DNA from: an uncultured Planctomycetaceae bacterium
Lineage (GTDB): Bacteria; Planctomycetota; Planctomycetia; Planctomycetales; Planctomycetaceae
Direction: 5' to 3'
Assembly (NCBI GenBank): GCA_903823545.1
Contig: CAIJTL010000143.1
Location: 1 to 9,467 of the forward strand
DNA: 9,467 nucleotides
The notes beneath the pieces are model-generated. The model was not told the origin of the DNA. It did not search any database and saw only the letters and a program-made list of their open reading frames with translations. A program made the position numbers and the translations under genes. Position 1 is the first letter of the stretch, and each line of letters begins with the position of its first letter. Below, piece after piece: positions 1 to 6,031 of the stretch.

Positions 1-13
1 AGCCAATAGAAAT

Positions 14-68
14 GTTTAACCGCGACGCCATCAGCGTGCGTGCCCGCGCCATGACGTTGCGGTTAAAC
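14..68. repeat. 14-bp inverted repeat with 27-nt spacer
   Basis: Bases 14-27 (GTTTAACCGCGACG) and 55-68 (CGTTGCGGTTAAAC) are reverse complements except for one position, which would be a G-U pair in RNA. The outer ten base pairs (14-23 with 59-68) are perfect. The spacer is GC-rich. No T-run follows, so it is not a classical intrinsic terminator. It could be the transcript end of an unseen upstream gene, a palindromic repetitive element or a binding site. The dyad is seen directly; its role is unknown. Confidence 0.6.
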
Positions 69-123
69 AGCCACACGAGCGGCGAGCTCCACAGTCGACA
101 ATCGCAAAACAGGAAACCGAACC

Positions 124-1032
124 ATGCCATACAAAATCACGCGGCTATTTGCCGCAGCGATGTTCTGTCTGATGTGCGTGCTCGGGCAAACGACGCGAGC
201 CGAAGACATCATCTTTGAACCAGCCGGTGAGTTTCTCAAATTGCCTGCTGGCTATTCGCTGGGGCGCTGCTCCGCAGTGGCAACGAACAGCAAGGGGGAA
301 ATCTATTTGCTGCACCGCGGCCAACATCCGCTTCTGTGCGTCGACACGAACGGAAATCTTCTGCGATCGTGGGGCGATGACTTGATCGGTACGGCTCACG
401 GCTTGCGAGTCGATCGTCACGACAATGTTTGGGTCACGGACATCGGCCGACATCGTGTGCTGAAGTTTGATCCCACGGGAAAACTGCTGCTCGCGTTAGG
501 AACCGGCAAAGCGGGAACGGGCGACGACGAATTCGATCGCCCCACCGACATCGCATTTGGTCCGAAAGACGAAGTGTTCGTCACCGACGGCTACGGTAAC
601 ACTCGCGTATTGAAATTCACCGCCGAAGGGCGCTTACTGCATTCTTGGGGAAGACCTGGTGCAAAGCCTGGTGAATTCAATATTCCCCACTCAATCGTGA
701 TCGATGCACAAGGCCGATTGTTAGTCGGCGATCGCGAGAACGATCGCATTCAAATCTTCGACAATGAAGGTCACTGGTTGGCAGAATGGAAAGGCTTCGC
801 ACCGTATGGCCTCGCGATCAATGGCGATGGTCAACTCTTTGTCGCGGACGCTCGGGCTCATCAGATTTTACGTCTGGATGCATCAGGCAAAATCCAGCAA
901 CGCTGGGGCAAGCAAGGAAAAGCACCCGGCGAATTTGGACTGCCTCACATGCTGGGATTCGACGCAAAAGGAAACCTGATCGTTGCGGAGGTCGAAGGAA
1001 TGAGATTTCAGAAACTGTTCCGAAAGAATTGA
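124..1032 (+). CDS. Exported NHL-repeat six-bladed beta-propeller, peptidyl-hydroxyglycine amidating-lyase (PAL)-like
   Basis: 302 residues. The start is ATG 124, with AGGAAA at 111-116 seven bases upstream. Residues 1-26 look like a Sec signal peptide: Lys/Arg near the start, a hydrophobic stretch at 8-21, and cleavage likely after TRA (26), so the protein probably works outside the cytoplasm. The rest is NHL-type blades, roughly 43-85, 90-127, 137-176, 186-222, 226-262 and 272-300. Many have a D-x-x-G-x-[LIV] turn and a WG strand end. Compared from memory with rat PAL, the three zinc histidines match H92 (AHGL), H189 (IPHS) and H275 (LPHM). The catalytic Arg and Tyr match R65 (LHRG) and Y157 (TDGYGN), and a further active-site Arg matches R204 (GDREN). 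The PAL methionine before the last zinc histidine is Leu273 here. No PHM monooxygenase is adjacent, so the substrate is unknown; it may be a non-peptide hydroxy compound or a purely binding propeller. The family is secure, the enzyme activity is inferred. No terminator separates it from gcvPB, 115 bases downstream. Confidence 0.85.
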   Translation: MPYKITRLFAAAMFCLMCVLGQTTRAEDIIFEPAGEFLKLPAGYSLGRCSAVATNSKGEIYLLHRGQHPLLCVDTNGNLLRSWGDDLIGTAHGLRVDRHDNVWVTDIGRHRVLKFDPTGKLLLALGTGKAGTGDDEFDRPTDIAFGPKDEVFVTDGYGNTRVLKFTAEGRLLHSWGRPGAKPGEFNIPHSIVIDAQGRLLVGDRENDRIQIFDNEGHWLAEWKGFAPYGLAINGDGQLFVADARAHQILRLDASGKIQQRWGKQGKAPGEFGLPHMLGFDAKGNLIVAEVEGMRFQKLFRKN

Positions 1033-1147
1033 TGAGCGACGACGTGTCATCAAAAGCTGCGGCGTGATTAGATAGCTTCGGCACTTGGTTTCGCAGAGAG
1101 ATTCGGCCGACTAAACTTCCCCTGCCACTCATGGCGGAAAGGCATTG

Positions 1148-2611
1148 ATGATGCGGAATCGACAAGCAACGAATTTGCTGTTTGAACTTTCGGAACCGGG
1201 ACGACGCGCGGCGATTTATCCAGCGTGCGACGTCCCGCATCGGACGATGAACGAATTGCTTCCGAGTCACCAACTCACAACTCAATCGCCTCCGCTACCG
1301 GAACTGACAGAACCGGACGTCATTCGACATTTCACGAATCTCTCCACGTTGAACATGTCGGTTGATACGCACTTCTACCCGCTCGGCAGTTGCACGATGA
1401 AGTACAACCCGAAGCGGCACGAACGGCTTTGCTCGCTGCCGGGAATCGTTGATCTGCATCCGTATCAGGACGAAGCGAGCCAACAAGGAATGCTCGCGGC
1501 ACTCTACGAACTGCAACAAATGCTCGGCGAAATCGCGGGACTTCCTGCCGTCTCACTGCAACCAGCAGCGGGAGCTCACGGTGAAATGACCGCCCTGCTC
1601 TGCGCCGCAGCATACTTCCATGATCGCGGCGAAAAGCGAACGAAGGTGCTGTTCCCAGCCAGTGCTCACGGAACAAATCCAGCGAGTGCCGCCATCGCCG
1701 GCTTTGAGTGCATACAACTCAAGGACACCCCAAACGGGCTCGTGAACTTGGACGAACTGAAGGCGCAGCTTGACGAGAACACTGCCGTCTTCATGATCAC
1801 GAACCCCAACACACTCGGCATCTTCGAGCGAGACATTCCGAAGATTTCACAGATGCTGCACGACGTTGGCGGTCTCGTTTACATCGACGGTGCGAACATG
1901 AACGCAATCCTCGGCATCACTCGCCCCGGCGACTTCGGTGGCGACATGATGCACTACAATGTCCACAAAACCTTCACCGGCCCGCACGGCTCCGGCGGCC
2001 CTGGTGCTGGACCGATCGCCGTTCGAGACTTCTTGGCGGATTACTTGCCAGGACCGGTCGTTACGAAAACAGAATCATCTGAAGGAGCCCGTTACGGACT
2101 CAACACGCCACCGAAAAGTGTTGGTCGCGTTCGTAGCCACTTTGGAAACGTCGGAATTCTGCTCCGTGGCTACTGTTACCTCCGCACGCTCGGTGCCGCA
2201 GGGCTCAAAGCGGTCTCCGAACAAGCGGTCTTGAACGCGAACTACCTGCGAGAAAAGCTGCTCGACTTGCTGCCGGTTCCCCACGGCGAGCGATGCATGC
2301 ACGAGTTCGTCGCTTCCGCTGAAAAGCCGAAGAACGAAAAAGGGATCTCTGCGTTGGATATCGCCAAGCGATTACTGGATTTTGGCTTCTATGCACCGAC
2401 GGTTTATTTCCCGCTGGTCGTTCCCGAAGCCATGATGGTTGAGCCCACCGAAACCGAATCGAAGGCCACGCTCGACGCGTTCGCCGACGCGATTCGCGAA
2501 ATCCTTGGTGAGTCGTCAGAGTTTCTTCACGATGCGCCGCACGCGACTCCAGTTTCACGGCCCAATGAGGTTCAAGCTGGTCGGCAACTCGTGCTGAGTT
2601 GGAAGCCATGA
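1148..2611 (+). CDS. gcvPB: Glycine dehydrogenase (aminomethyl-transferring) subunit 2, P-protein C-terminal half
   Basis: 487 residues, full length for the GcvPB family. With GcvPA it forms the split P-protein of the cytoplasmic glycine cleavage system. That protein decarboxylates glycine on PLP and passes the aminomethyl group to the lipoyl arm of GcvH. The PLP-binding lysine is K274 in HKTFTGPHGSGGPG. Also visible are the family motifs FYPLGSCTMKYNP (78-90), AAGAHGEMTALL (140-151), SAHGTNPASA (172-181), YIDGANMNAI (245-254, with the PLP-ring Asp247) and YFPLVVPEAMMVEPTETESK (420-439). Starts TTG 1145, ATG 1148 and ATG 1151 are stacked. GGAAAGG at 1136-1142 is too close to 1145, so 1148 or 1151 is preferred, and family N-termini (MRN-x-QAT) favour 1151 slightly. 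The stop overlaps the ATG of the next gene (ATGA), pointing to translational coupling with the lipoate enzyme. gcvPA, gcvH and gcvT are not in the window, and no glycine riboswitch is seen in the 115-bp leader. Confidence 0.96.
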   Translation: MMRNRQATNLLFELSEPGRRAAIYPACDVPHRTMNELLPSHQLTTQSPPLPELTEPDVIRHFTNLSTLNMSVDTHFYPLGSCTMKYNPKRHERLCSLPGIVDLHPYQDEASQQGMLAALYELQQMLGEIAGLPAVSLQPAAGAHGEMTALLCAAAYFHDRGEKRTKVLFPASAHGTNPASAAIAGFECIQLKDTPNGLVNLDELKAQLDENTAVFMITNPNTLGIFERDIPKISQMLHDVGGLVYIDGANMNAILGITRPGDFGGDMMHYNVHKTFTGPHGSGGPGAGPIAVRDFLADYLPGPVVTKTESSEGARYGLNTPPKSVGRVRSHFGNVGILLRGYCYLRTLGAAGLKAVSEQAVLNANYLREKLLDLLPVPHGERCMHEFVASAEKPKNEKGISALDIAKRLLDFGFYAPTVYFPLVVPEAMMVEPTETESKATLDAFADAIREILGESSEFLHDAPHATPVSRPNEVQAGRQLVLSWKP

Positions 2612-3327
2612 CCCCTCCCGTCCAGTTGATTCTCGACGATCCGCCGCATTCCGGTGCGTGGAACATGGCCGTCGACGCCGCGCTACTCGAAGAGTCATTA
2701 CGGACACGAGCCGTTTTCGTCCGGCTGTATCGGTGGGCAGAACCGACCATCTCCCTCGGATATTTTCAGAAACCGGAAGAACGCGAATCTGCCACGATAT
2801 TCGGACACTTACCAGGTGTCCGACGACTTTCCGGTGGCGGAGCAATCTTGCACGACAAAGAGCAAACCTACTCGTGCGTAGTCCCTTCTGGACATGCCTT
2901 GGCAGAGCAGCCTTCGCAACTCTACGACTTAGTTCACACACTCTTCGTCGAATTGCTGCGCGAAAAAAACATCGACGTGCATCCCCGGGGCCACGATCTC
3001 AAGAACGATGTGGAGCCATTCCTTTGCTTTCTCCGAGAGGCATCGCCTGACCTCGTCGTACGGGGACACAAAGTTTTAGGAAGCGCACAACGACGACGAC
3101 GTGGAGCAGTGCTCCAGCACGGAAGTTTACTGTTGCAACGCTCCGACTTCGCACCGGAATTGCTTGGGTTACACGACCTCTTTGATTCATTTCAATGGTC
3201 ACCTGACGACACCATTGAAATGGGCCGAAGAATTGCCAATGTACTTGGAAATGCTACTGAAATCACCGAGCTTCCTCGATCCGTCCGGCTGGCCGCTTCT
3301 AATACAATCAACTGTGTGCCAGATTAA
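2608..3327 (+). CDS. LipM-like octanoyltransferase / lipoate-protein ligase A family protein
   Basis: 239 residues. The start is ATG 2608, which overlaps the gcvPB stop (ATGA); GGA at 2601-2603 is the likely ribosome site. A TTG at 2599 is in frame but less likely. The BPL/LplA/LipB fold is shown by RRLSGGGAILHD (72-83), the acyl-binding glycine loop, and by HKVLGSAQRRRRGAVLQHGS (154-173), whose Lys155 is the acyl-contacting lysine. A cysteine at 140 (FLCFLREASPDLVV) lies where LipM-type transferases carry their acyl-thioester cysteine, and the length is near LipM (about 280) rather than the longer E. coli LplA. I therefore favour transfer of octanoate from ACP to GcvH or E2 subunits over ATP-dependent ligation of free lipoate. 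The link to gcvPB fits, because GcvH is the classical LipM acceptor. LipM versus LplA is inferred from motifs recalled from the families, not from an alignment. The last 10-15 residues look unconserved. Confidence 0.88.
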   Translation: MTPPVQLILDDPPHSGAWNMAVDAALLEESLRTRAVFVRLYRWAEPTISLGYFQKPEERESATIFGHLPGVRRLSGGGAILHDKEQTYSCVVPSGHALAEQPSQLYDLVHTLFVELLREKNIDVHPRGHDLKNDVEPFLCFLREASPDLVVRGHKVLGSAQRRRRGAVLQHGSLLLQRSDFAPELLGLHDLFDSFQWSPDDTIEMGRRIANVLGNATEITELPRSVRLAASNTINCVPD

Positions 3328-3627
3328 ACTTCCTGCAAGTACCGGATTGTCAATCGCCTGCGATGACATTCCGGATAACCCTGATTGACAGTCACAAAAC
3401 GCAGGAGTAGTGTTCTCTAGCCAATCAACGGTTATCCCCCGTAACGCAAAATTACCACATCTAACATTGCGTTCGGTATTTTCCGGAAGTCAGTTCAGTT
3501 GCGACGTTTGAGCGTTTTCGCTTTCATCGTCACCTCGCTCGCAAGCGGTCTTCGGTTGCCGTTGCCGTATGCGTCGAGTTCGATCCTACTCAATTGCGTG
3601 TCTGACGATGTGTCAGGAGTGAGCGTC
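3328..3627. other. 300-bp intergenic region with an imperfect inverted repeat
   Basis: No gene is supported here. The main structure is an imperfect inverted repeat: 3373-3388 (GGATAACCCTGATTGA) against 3422-3437 (CAATCAACGGTTATCC). It has eight perfect outer base pairs (3373-3380 with 3430-3437) and a one-base slip inside, and no T-run follows. A second, shorter dyad, TGTCAATC (3348-3355) with GATTGACA (3383-3390), partly competes with it. The region must hold the promoter of the FHA gene if that gene is not co-transcribed with gcvPB, but I see no convincing -35/-10 pair. The FHA frame stays open upstream to TTG 3499, but the Shine-Dalgarno site at 3615 argues against using that start. Confidence 0.5.
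3615..3619 (+). promoter_or_regulatory. Ribosome binding site AGGAG that decides the FHA gene start
   Basis: AGGAG lies eight bases before ATG 3628. It selects this start over the upstream in-frame TTG 3499 and over GTG 3619, which overlaps the site itself. Confidence 0.75.
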
Positions 3628-4797
3628 ATGCTGAAGGCAGAATTAAAAGTTATTGGAGGGAAGCAACACGGATCCCTCATCCCTTTACAGGCAAAGAAAT
3701 TCCTGGTGGGGCGAGAGCAAGATTGCCAGTTGCGTCCTACAAGTGAGTCAGTCAGCCGCCATCATTGCGTCTTCTCGATCGACGACTATGGCATCCGCTT
3801 ACGCGATCTTGGAAGCACAAATGGCACATTCGTAAATGGTCAGCGAGTCCAAGGCCAAGTTGTCCTGCAACCCAATGATCGAGTTCTGATTGGAAAACTC
3901 GAATTTGAAATTGTGATCGAGGGAAAGGCGCAGGCCGTTCAACATGCTCGCGTTGCAACATCATCTCTGTCGGAGTCCGGCACCGGTTTCTTGCTGAGCG
4001 ATCTCGCGGAAACTCCGGAAAATTCGGATGTTGGCAACCAGACAATGGTTGATGTTGGTCCAACCGAAATCCTTGGCGGTTTGAATGAGGCAAGTGGCGA
4101 AACCCGAATTCTCAGCGCCGACTCCACACAAATCAGCCCTCCTGTTCTGCCAGTTGAAACACCAACCACTCCAGAGTTGCCTGTGTTGGCTCCTGCTGTA
4201 CAAGCAGAGTCTCTAGTTGCCAATCAGCCCATTGCTCCTGCCCAGCCGGTGGCACCACCAATGCCACCGGTGATGCCAGCAGCTCCACAAGGAATGTCCG
4301 GCGTGCCTGGGATGCAACAACCCTACGGTATGCCAGGGATGATGCCTCCCGGCTATCCACAACCGCAATATATGCAGGCTCCATTCGCAAATTACGCTCC
4401 GCAGTACATGCCAAATCCATACGGCATGCCACAACAGCCTTTCATGCCGCAGCCGTATGTTGATCCTGCGTATCAACAACAGTTGGCGTATCAACAACAA
4501 CTCGCGCAGCAACAAATGGCCCATCAGCAGGCGATGATGGCATCTCAGTTCGCGGCACCGCCAATGCCAGTTCAAAACGAGCTGCCAGAACTGGAAGAAG
4601 AGCCGTCTTCCACAATCAACGCAGCCGTTGCACCACCGACAAGGTTGCCACCTCCAGAAGAAACTGGAGTTAAGGCACCACCACCACCACCACCTCCAGC
4701 GGCTCCTGCTGCAGAGGGACAACCACCTGCACCACCACAGGTGAAGCCAAACCAATTGGCAGCAGATATCATCAAAAAGTACATGAACCGAAGTTAG
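3628..4797 (+). CDS. FHA-domain protein with Pro/Gln/Met-rich low-complexity tail
   Basis: 389 residues, start ATG 3628. The FHA domain fills roughly residues 1-100 and has the phosphothreonine-binding signature: VGRE (27-30), SVSRHH (41-46), LGSTNGTFVNG (61-71). It should bind phosphothreonine peptides made by Ser/Thr kinases, which planctomycetes have in large numbers. No signal peptide or membrane segment follows from this start, so it is probably cytoplasmic. Residues 139-170 carry four Thr-x-[Ile/Val] motifs (TMVD, TEIL, TRIL, TQIS). Residues 200-310 are a Pro/Met/Tyr/Gln-rich disordered tract, including tandem AYQQQL repeats at 281-298. An acidic patch (318-325) and a run of seven prolines (351-357) follow. 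A short amphipathic-looking end (LAADIIKKYMNRS) may be a conserved tail. The tail suggests a scaffold or assembly role, but the partner is unknown. The 71-residue gene lies 127 bp downstream on the same strand and may be co-expressed. Confidence 0.9.
   Translation: MLKAELKVIGGKQHGSLIPLQAKKFLVGREQDCQLRPTSESVSRHHCVFSIDDYGIRLRDLGSTNGTFVNGQRVQGQVVLQPNDRVLIGKLEFEIVIEGKAQAVQHARVATSSLSESGTGFLLSDLAETPENSDVGNQTMVDVGPTEILGGLNEASGETRILSADSTQISPPVLPVETPTTPELPVLAPAVQAESLVANQPIAPAQPVAPPMPPVMPAAPQGMSGVPGMQQPYGMPGMMPPGYPQPQYMQAPFANYAPQYMPNPYGMPQQPFMPQPYVDPAYQQQLAYQQQLAQQQMAHQQAMMASQFAAPPMPVQNELPELEEEPSSTINAAVAPPTRLPPPEETGVKAPPPPPPPAAPAAEGQPPAPPQVKPNQLAADIIKKYMNRS
4468..4521 (+). repeat. Three 18-bp tandem repeat units inside the FHA gene
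   Basis: Units at 4468-4485 and 4486-4503 begin GCGTATCAACAACA and encode AYQQQL twice. A third diverged unit (4504-4521) encodes AQQQMA. The CAA-rich tract sits in the disordered tail and is a plausible site of copy-number change between strains. Confidence 0.7.
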
Positions 4798-4815
4798 TAA
4801 CATCGAAAAAACACA

Positions 4816-4837
4816 TCAGGTGGCATTTTCTACCTGA
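4816..4837 (-). terminator. Weak hairpin, reads as an intrinsic terminator only on the minus strand
   Basis: TCAGGT (4816-4821) pairs with ACCTGA (4832-4837), with an inner G-U pair and an eight-base loop. On the + strand no T-run follows. On the minus strand the hairpin is followed within five bases by six T (complement of 4806-4811). No minus-strand gene is known to end here, although an open frame of unknown status reads toward it from 5417 to 5097. It may also simply be the 3' end structure of the FHA message. Confidence 0.25.
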
Positions 4838-4910
4838 GCGCCTTGGATACGGTGTTACGAACTAATTCTTAGAAGTGCACTTAAAGACGGCACACTCGAA
4901 AAGTTGAGCA

Positions 4911-4916
4911 GAGGAG
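4911..4916 (+). promoter_or_regulatory. Ribosome binding site GAGGAG of the 71-residue gene
   Basis: GAGGAG lies eight bases before ATG 4925. It rules out the upstream in-frame TTG 4904, which lies before this site. Confidence 0.75.
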
Positions 4917-4924
4917 TAATCGCG

Positions 4925-5140
4925 ATGTCAGAACCAAATCCCGCAGCAGCTGCCGCAGATCAACAACGCCGCTATCGCGAGTTTTTGGACTTACTTCCAC
5001 TCGCAATAAACTTGGCTGGCCTGCCAACCAGTGAAGGAACTCGCAACTTCTCTGAGGAGCAAATTGAGCTGCGAACAAACACGATAAAGCATGCGTTCAA
5101 ATTCGCACGACAATTGGCCAAAGAATACATTCAGCGTTGA
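4925..5140 (+). CDS. Small hypothetical protein, 71 residues
   Basis: The start is ATG 4925, set by the GAGGAG at 4911-4916. The protein opens with a flexible Ala-rich stretch (MSEPNPAAAAADQQ). Two likely helices follow: one around RRYREFLDLLPLAINLAGLP (15-34) and one around residues 43-71, basic and ending in FARQLAKEYIQR. The two are joined by a Thr/Ser/Gly linker with RNFSEEQ. There is no signal peptide and no metal-binding or catalytic motif. The hydrophobic patch LLPLAINLAGL is too short and too interrupted to be a membrane helix. It looks like a small cytoplasmic helical protein, perhaps conserved among planctomycetes, but I do not recognise a named family and give no function. It lies 127 bp after the FHA gene on the same strand and may share its transcript. 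Ribosome site and length make it a credible gene. Confidence 0.72.
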   Translation: MSEPNPAAAAADQQRRYREFLDLLPLAINLAGLPTSEGTRNFSEEQIELRTNTIKHAFKFARQLAKEYIQR

Positions 5141-5449
5141 TGCCCATACGGACTCCGCGAAAAGCACCGAACGCCCGCATTTGCGTGCTCAAATCCTGAG
5201 TTGCAAGTTTCGGAATAGCACTTCCACCAATAACTTGGCGATGTGCTCGAAAACCTCCGGTGCTCGTTGCATCAGTCACGCTCTCCGCATCTGATGCGTC
5301 TTTCAAATGGTTTGACAATGGATGAAATGCGAAGGTTTCAAATCCCCTGAAACCAAATCCTCGGTTCTCAGGTAAGCAAGTCCGAATCGCGTCAATGCGG
5401 TGACGTTTTTTCGACCATTACAATTCGACAACGGGACGCCAGGTTGACC
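5141..5449. other. 309-bp interval upstream of the sigma factor with two short dyads
   Basis: No + strand gene is supported. A perfect odd palindrome, CGCATC-T-GATGCG, lies at 5286-5298. A 7-bp hairpin, GGTTTCA (5334-5340) with TGAAACC (5348-5354) and a seven-base loop, lies 36 bases further on. Both are placed where an operator or leader structure of the sigma operon could be. The promoter itself is not obvious; a T-rich patch at 5405-5411 lies nearer the start. On the minus strand a frame is open from 5417 to the stop at 5097-5099 (106 codons) and crosses the whole interval; see the findings. I see no tRNA or recognised structured RNA. Confidence 0.45.
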
Positions 5450-5989
5450 GTGGACGGCAGCGAGGTCGAACTAGTTCAAAGTTGCCTGAATGGCAACTAC
5501 GCGAGTCAGCGAAAGTTCGTCGAGCTATTTCAGGGGCTCATTTTCAGCATTTGCGTGCGCATGCTTGGGCATCGACAAGACGCCGAAGACGTCGCTCAAG
5601 AAGTCTTTCTGCGTGCTTTTCGCAAACTGCATCAATGGGACCAAGTTCGCCCATTGCGGCCGTGGTTATTGACCATCGCAGCCAATCGCTGTCGAACACA
5701 TCTGGAAGAACGAGGCCGCCGACCGGTCCCTTGTGACTTGGATGCCGATTTTCTTCCGGAGCGCCACGTTTCAAAACCTCAGGACGACGCTGAAGAGGTC
5801 CAAAACGCATTGCTCACATTACGTCACGAGTATCGCCAGTGTTTTGTATTGTTTTATCAACAAGATTTATCAGTGGAGGAAGTCGCTCAGATTTTGGAAC
5901 GCCCAGAAGGGACCATAAAAATCTGGCTACACCGAGCTCGTAAAGAAATCGCAGAACGCCTGCAACAACGAGGGTTTCAGCCCAGTTGA
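5450..5989 (+). CDS. ECF-type RNA polymerase sigma factor (sigma-70 family)
   Basis: 179 residues from GTG 5450; TTG 5444 would add two. AGG at 5441-5443 sits six bases before the GTG, and GGGA at 5433-5436 sits seven before the TTG, so the start is uncertain but trivial. Region 2 spans about 8-85, with HRQDAEDVAQEVFLRAFRKL (41-60) for core binding and the -10 contact and WLLTIAANRC (72-81). A short acidic linker follows. Region 4 spans about 117-175, with the helix-turn-helix SVEEVAQILERPEGTIKIWL (141-160) and HRARKEIAERL. There is no extra C-terminal domain, so this is a minimal two-domain ECF factor. The next gene, 42 bp downstream, is its likely membrane anti-sigma factor, which implies control by sequestration and probably self-activation. 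The Cys in region 4 (EYRQCF) is unusual but not clearly functional. The stimulus and the regulon are unknown. Confidence 0.93.
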   Translation: MDGSEVELVQSCLNGNYASQRKFVELFQGLIFSICVRMLGHRQDAEDVAQEVFLRAFRKLHQWDQVRPLRPWLLTIAANRCRTHLEERGRRPVPCDLDADFLPERHVSKPQDDAEEVQNALLTLRHEYRQCFVLFYQQDLSVEEVAQILERPEGTIKIWLHRARKEIAERLQQRGFQPS

Positions 5990-6031
5990 CCTCGTGCGAA
6001 TTCGCTCGAACCAACCTGAAGAGATTCGATC

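Noticed and set aside
12..218. 68-codon open frame at the left edge
   Set aside because: It crosses the inverted repeat and the start of the propeller gene in another frame, and has no ribosome site.
1033..1144. Possible glycine riboswitch before gcvPB
   Set aside because: The 112-bp gap is short, and none of the conserved glycine-aptamer core or tandem layout is visible.
818..1285. 155-codon minus-strand open frame over the end of the propeller gene and the start of gcvPB
   Set aside because: It is antisense to two well-supported genes, has no ribosome site, and its Arg/Ser-rich composition is typical of shadow frames.
3499..3627. In-frame N-terminal extension of the FHA protein from TTG 3499 that looks like a signal peptide (MRRLSVFAFIVTSLASG)
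   Set aside because: AGGAG at 3615-3619 is ideally spaced for ATG 3628, TTG 3499 has no ribosome site, and the FHA domain begins directly at the ATG. An exported FHA protein would also be unexpected.
4213..4803. 196-codon minus-strand open frame rich in Trp, Leu and Arg
   Set aside because: It is the antisense shadow of the Pro/Gln-rich repeats in the FHA gene; the Trp runs come from CCA codons read backwards.
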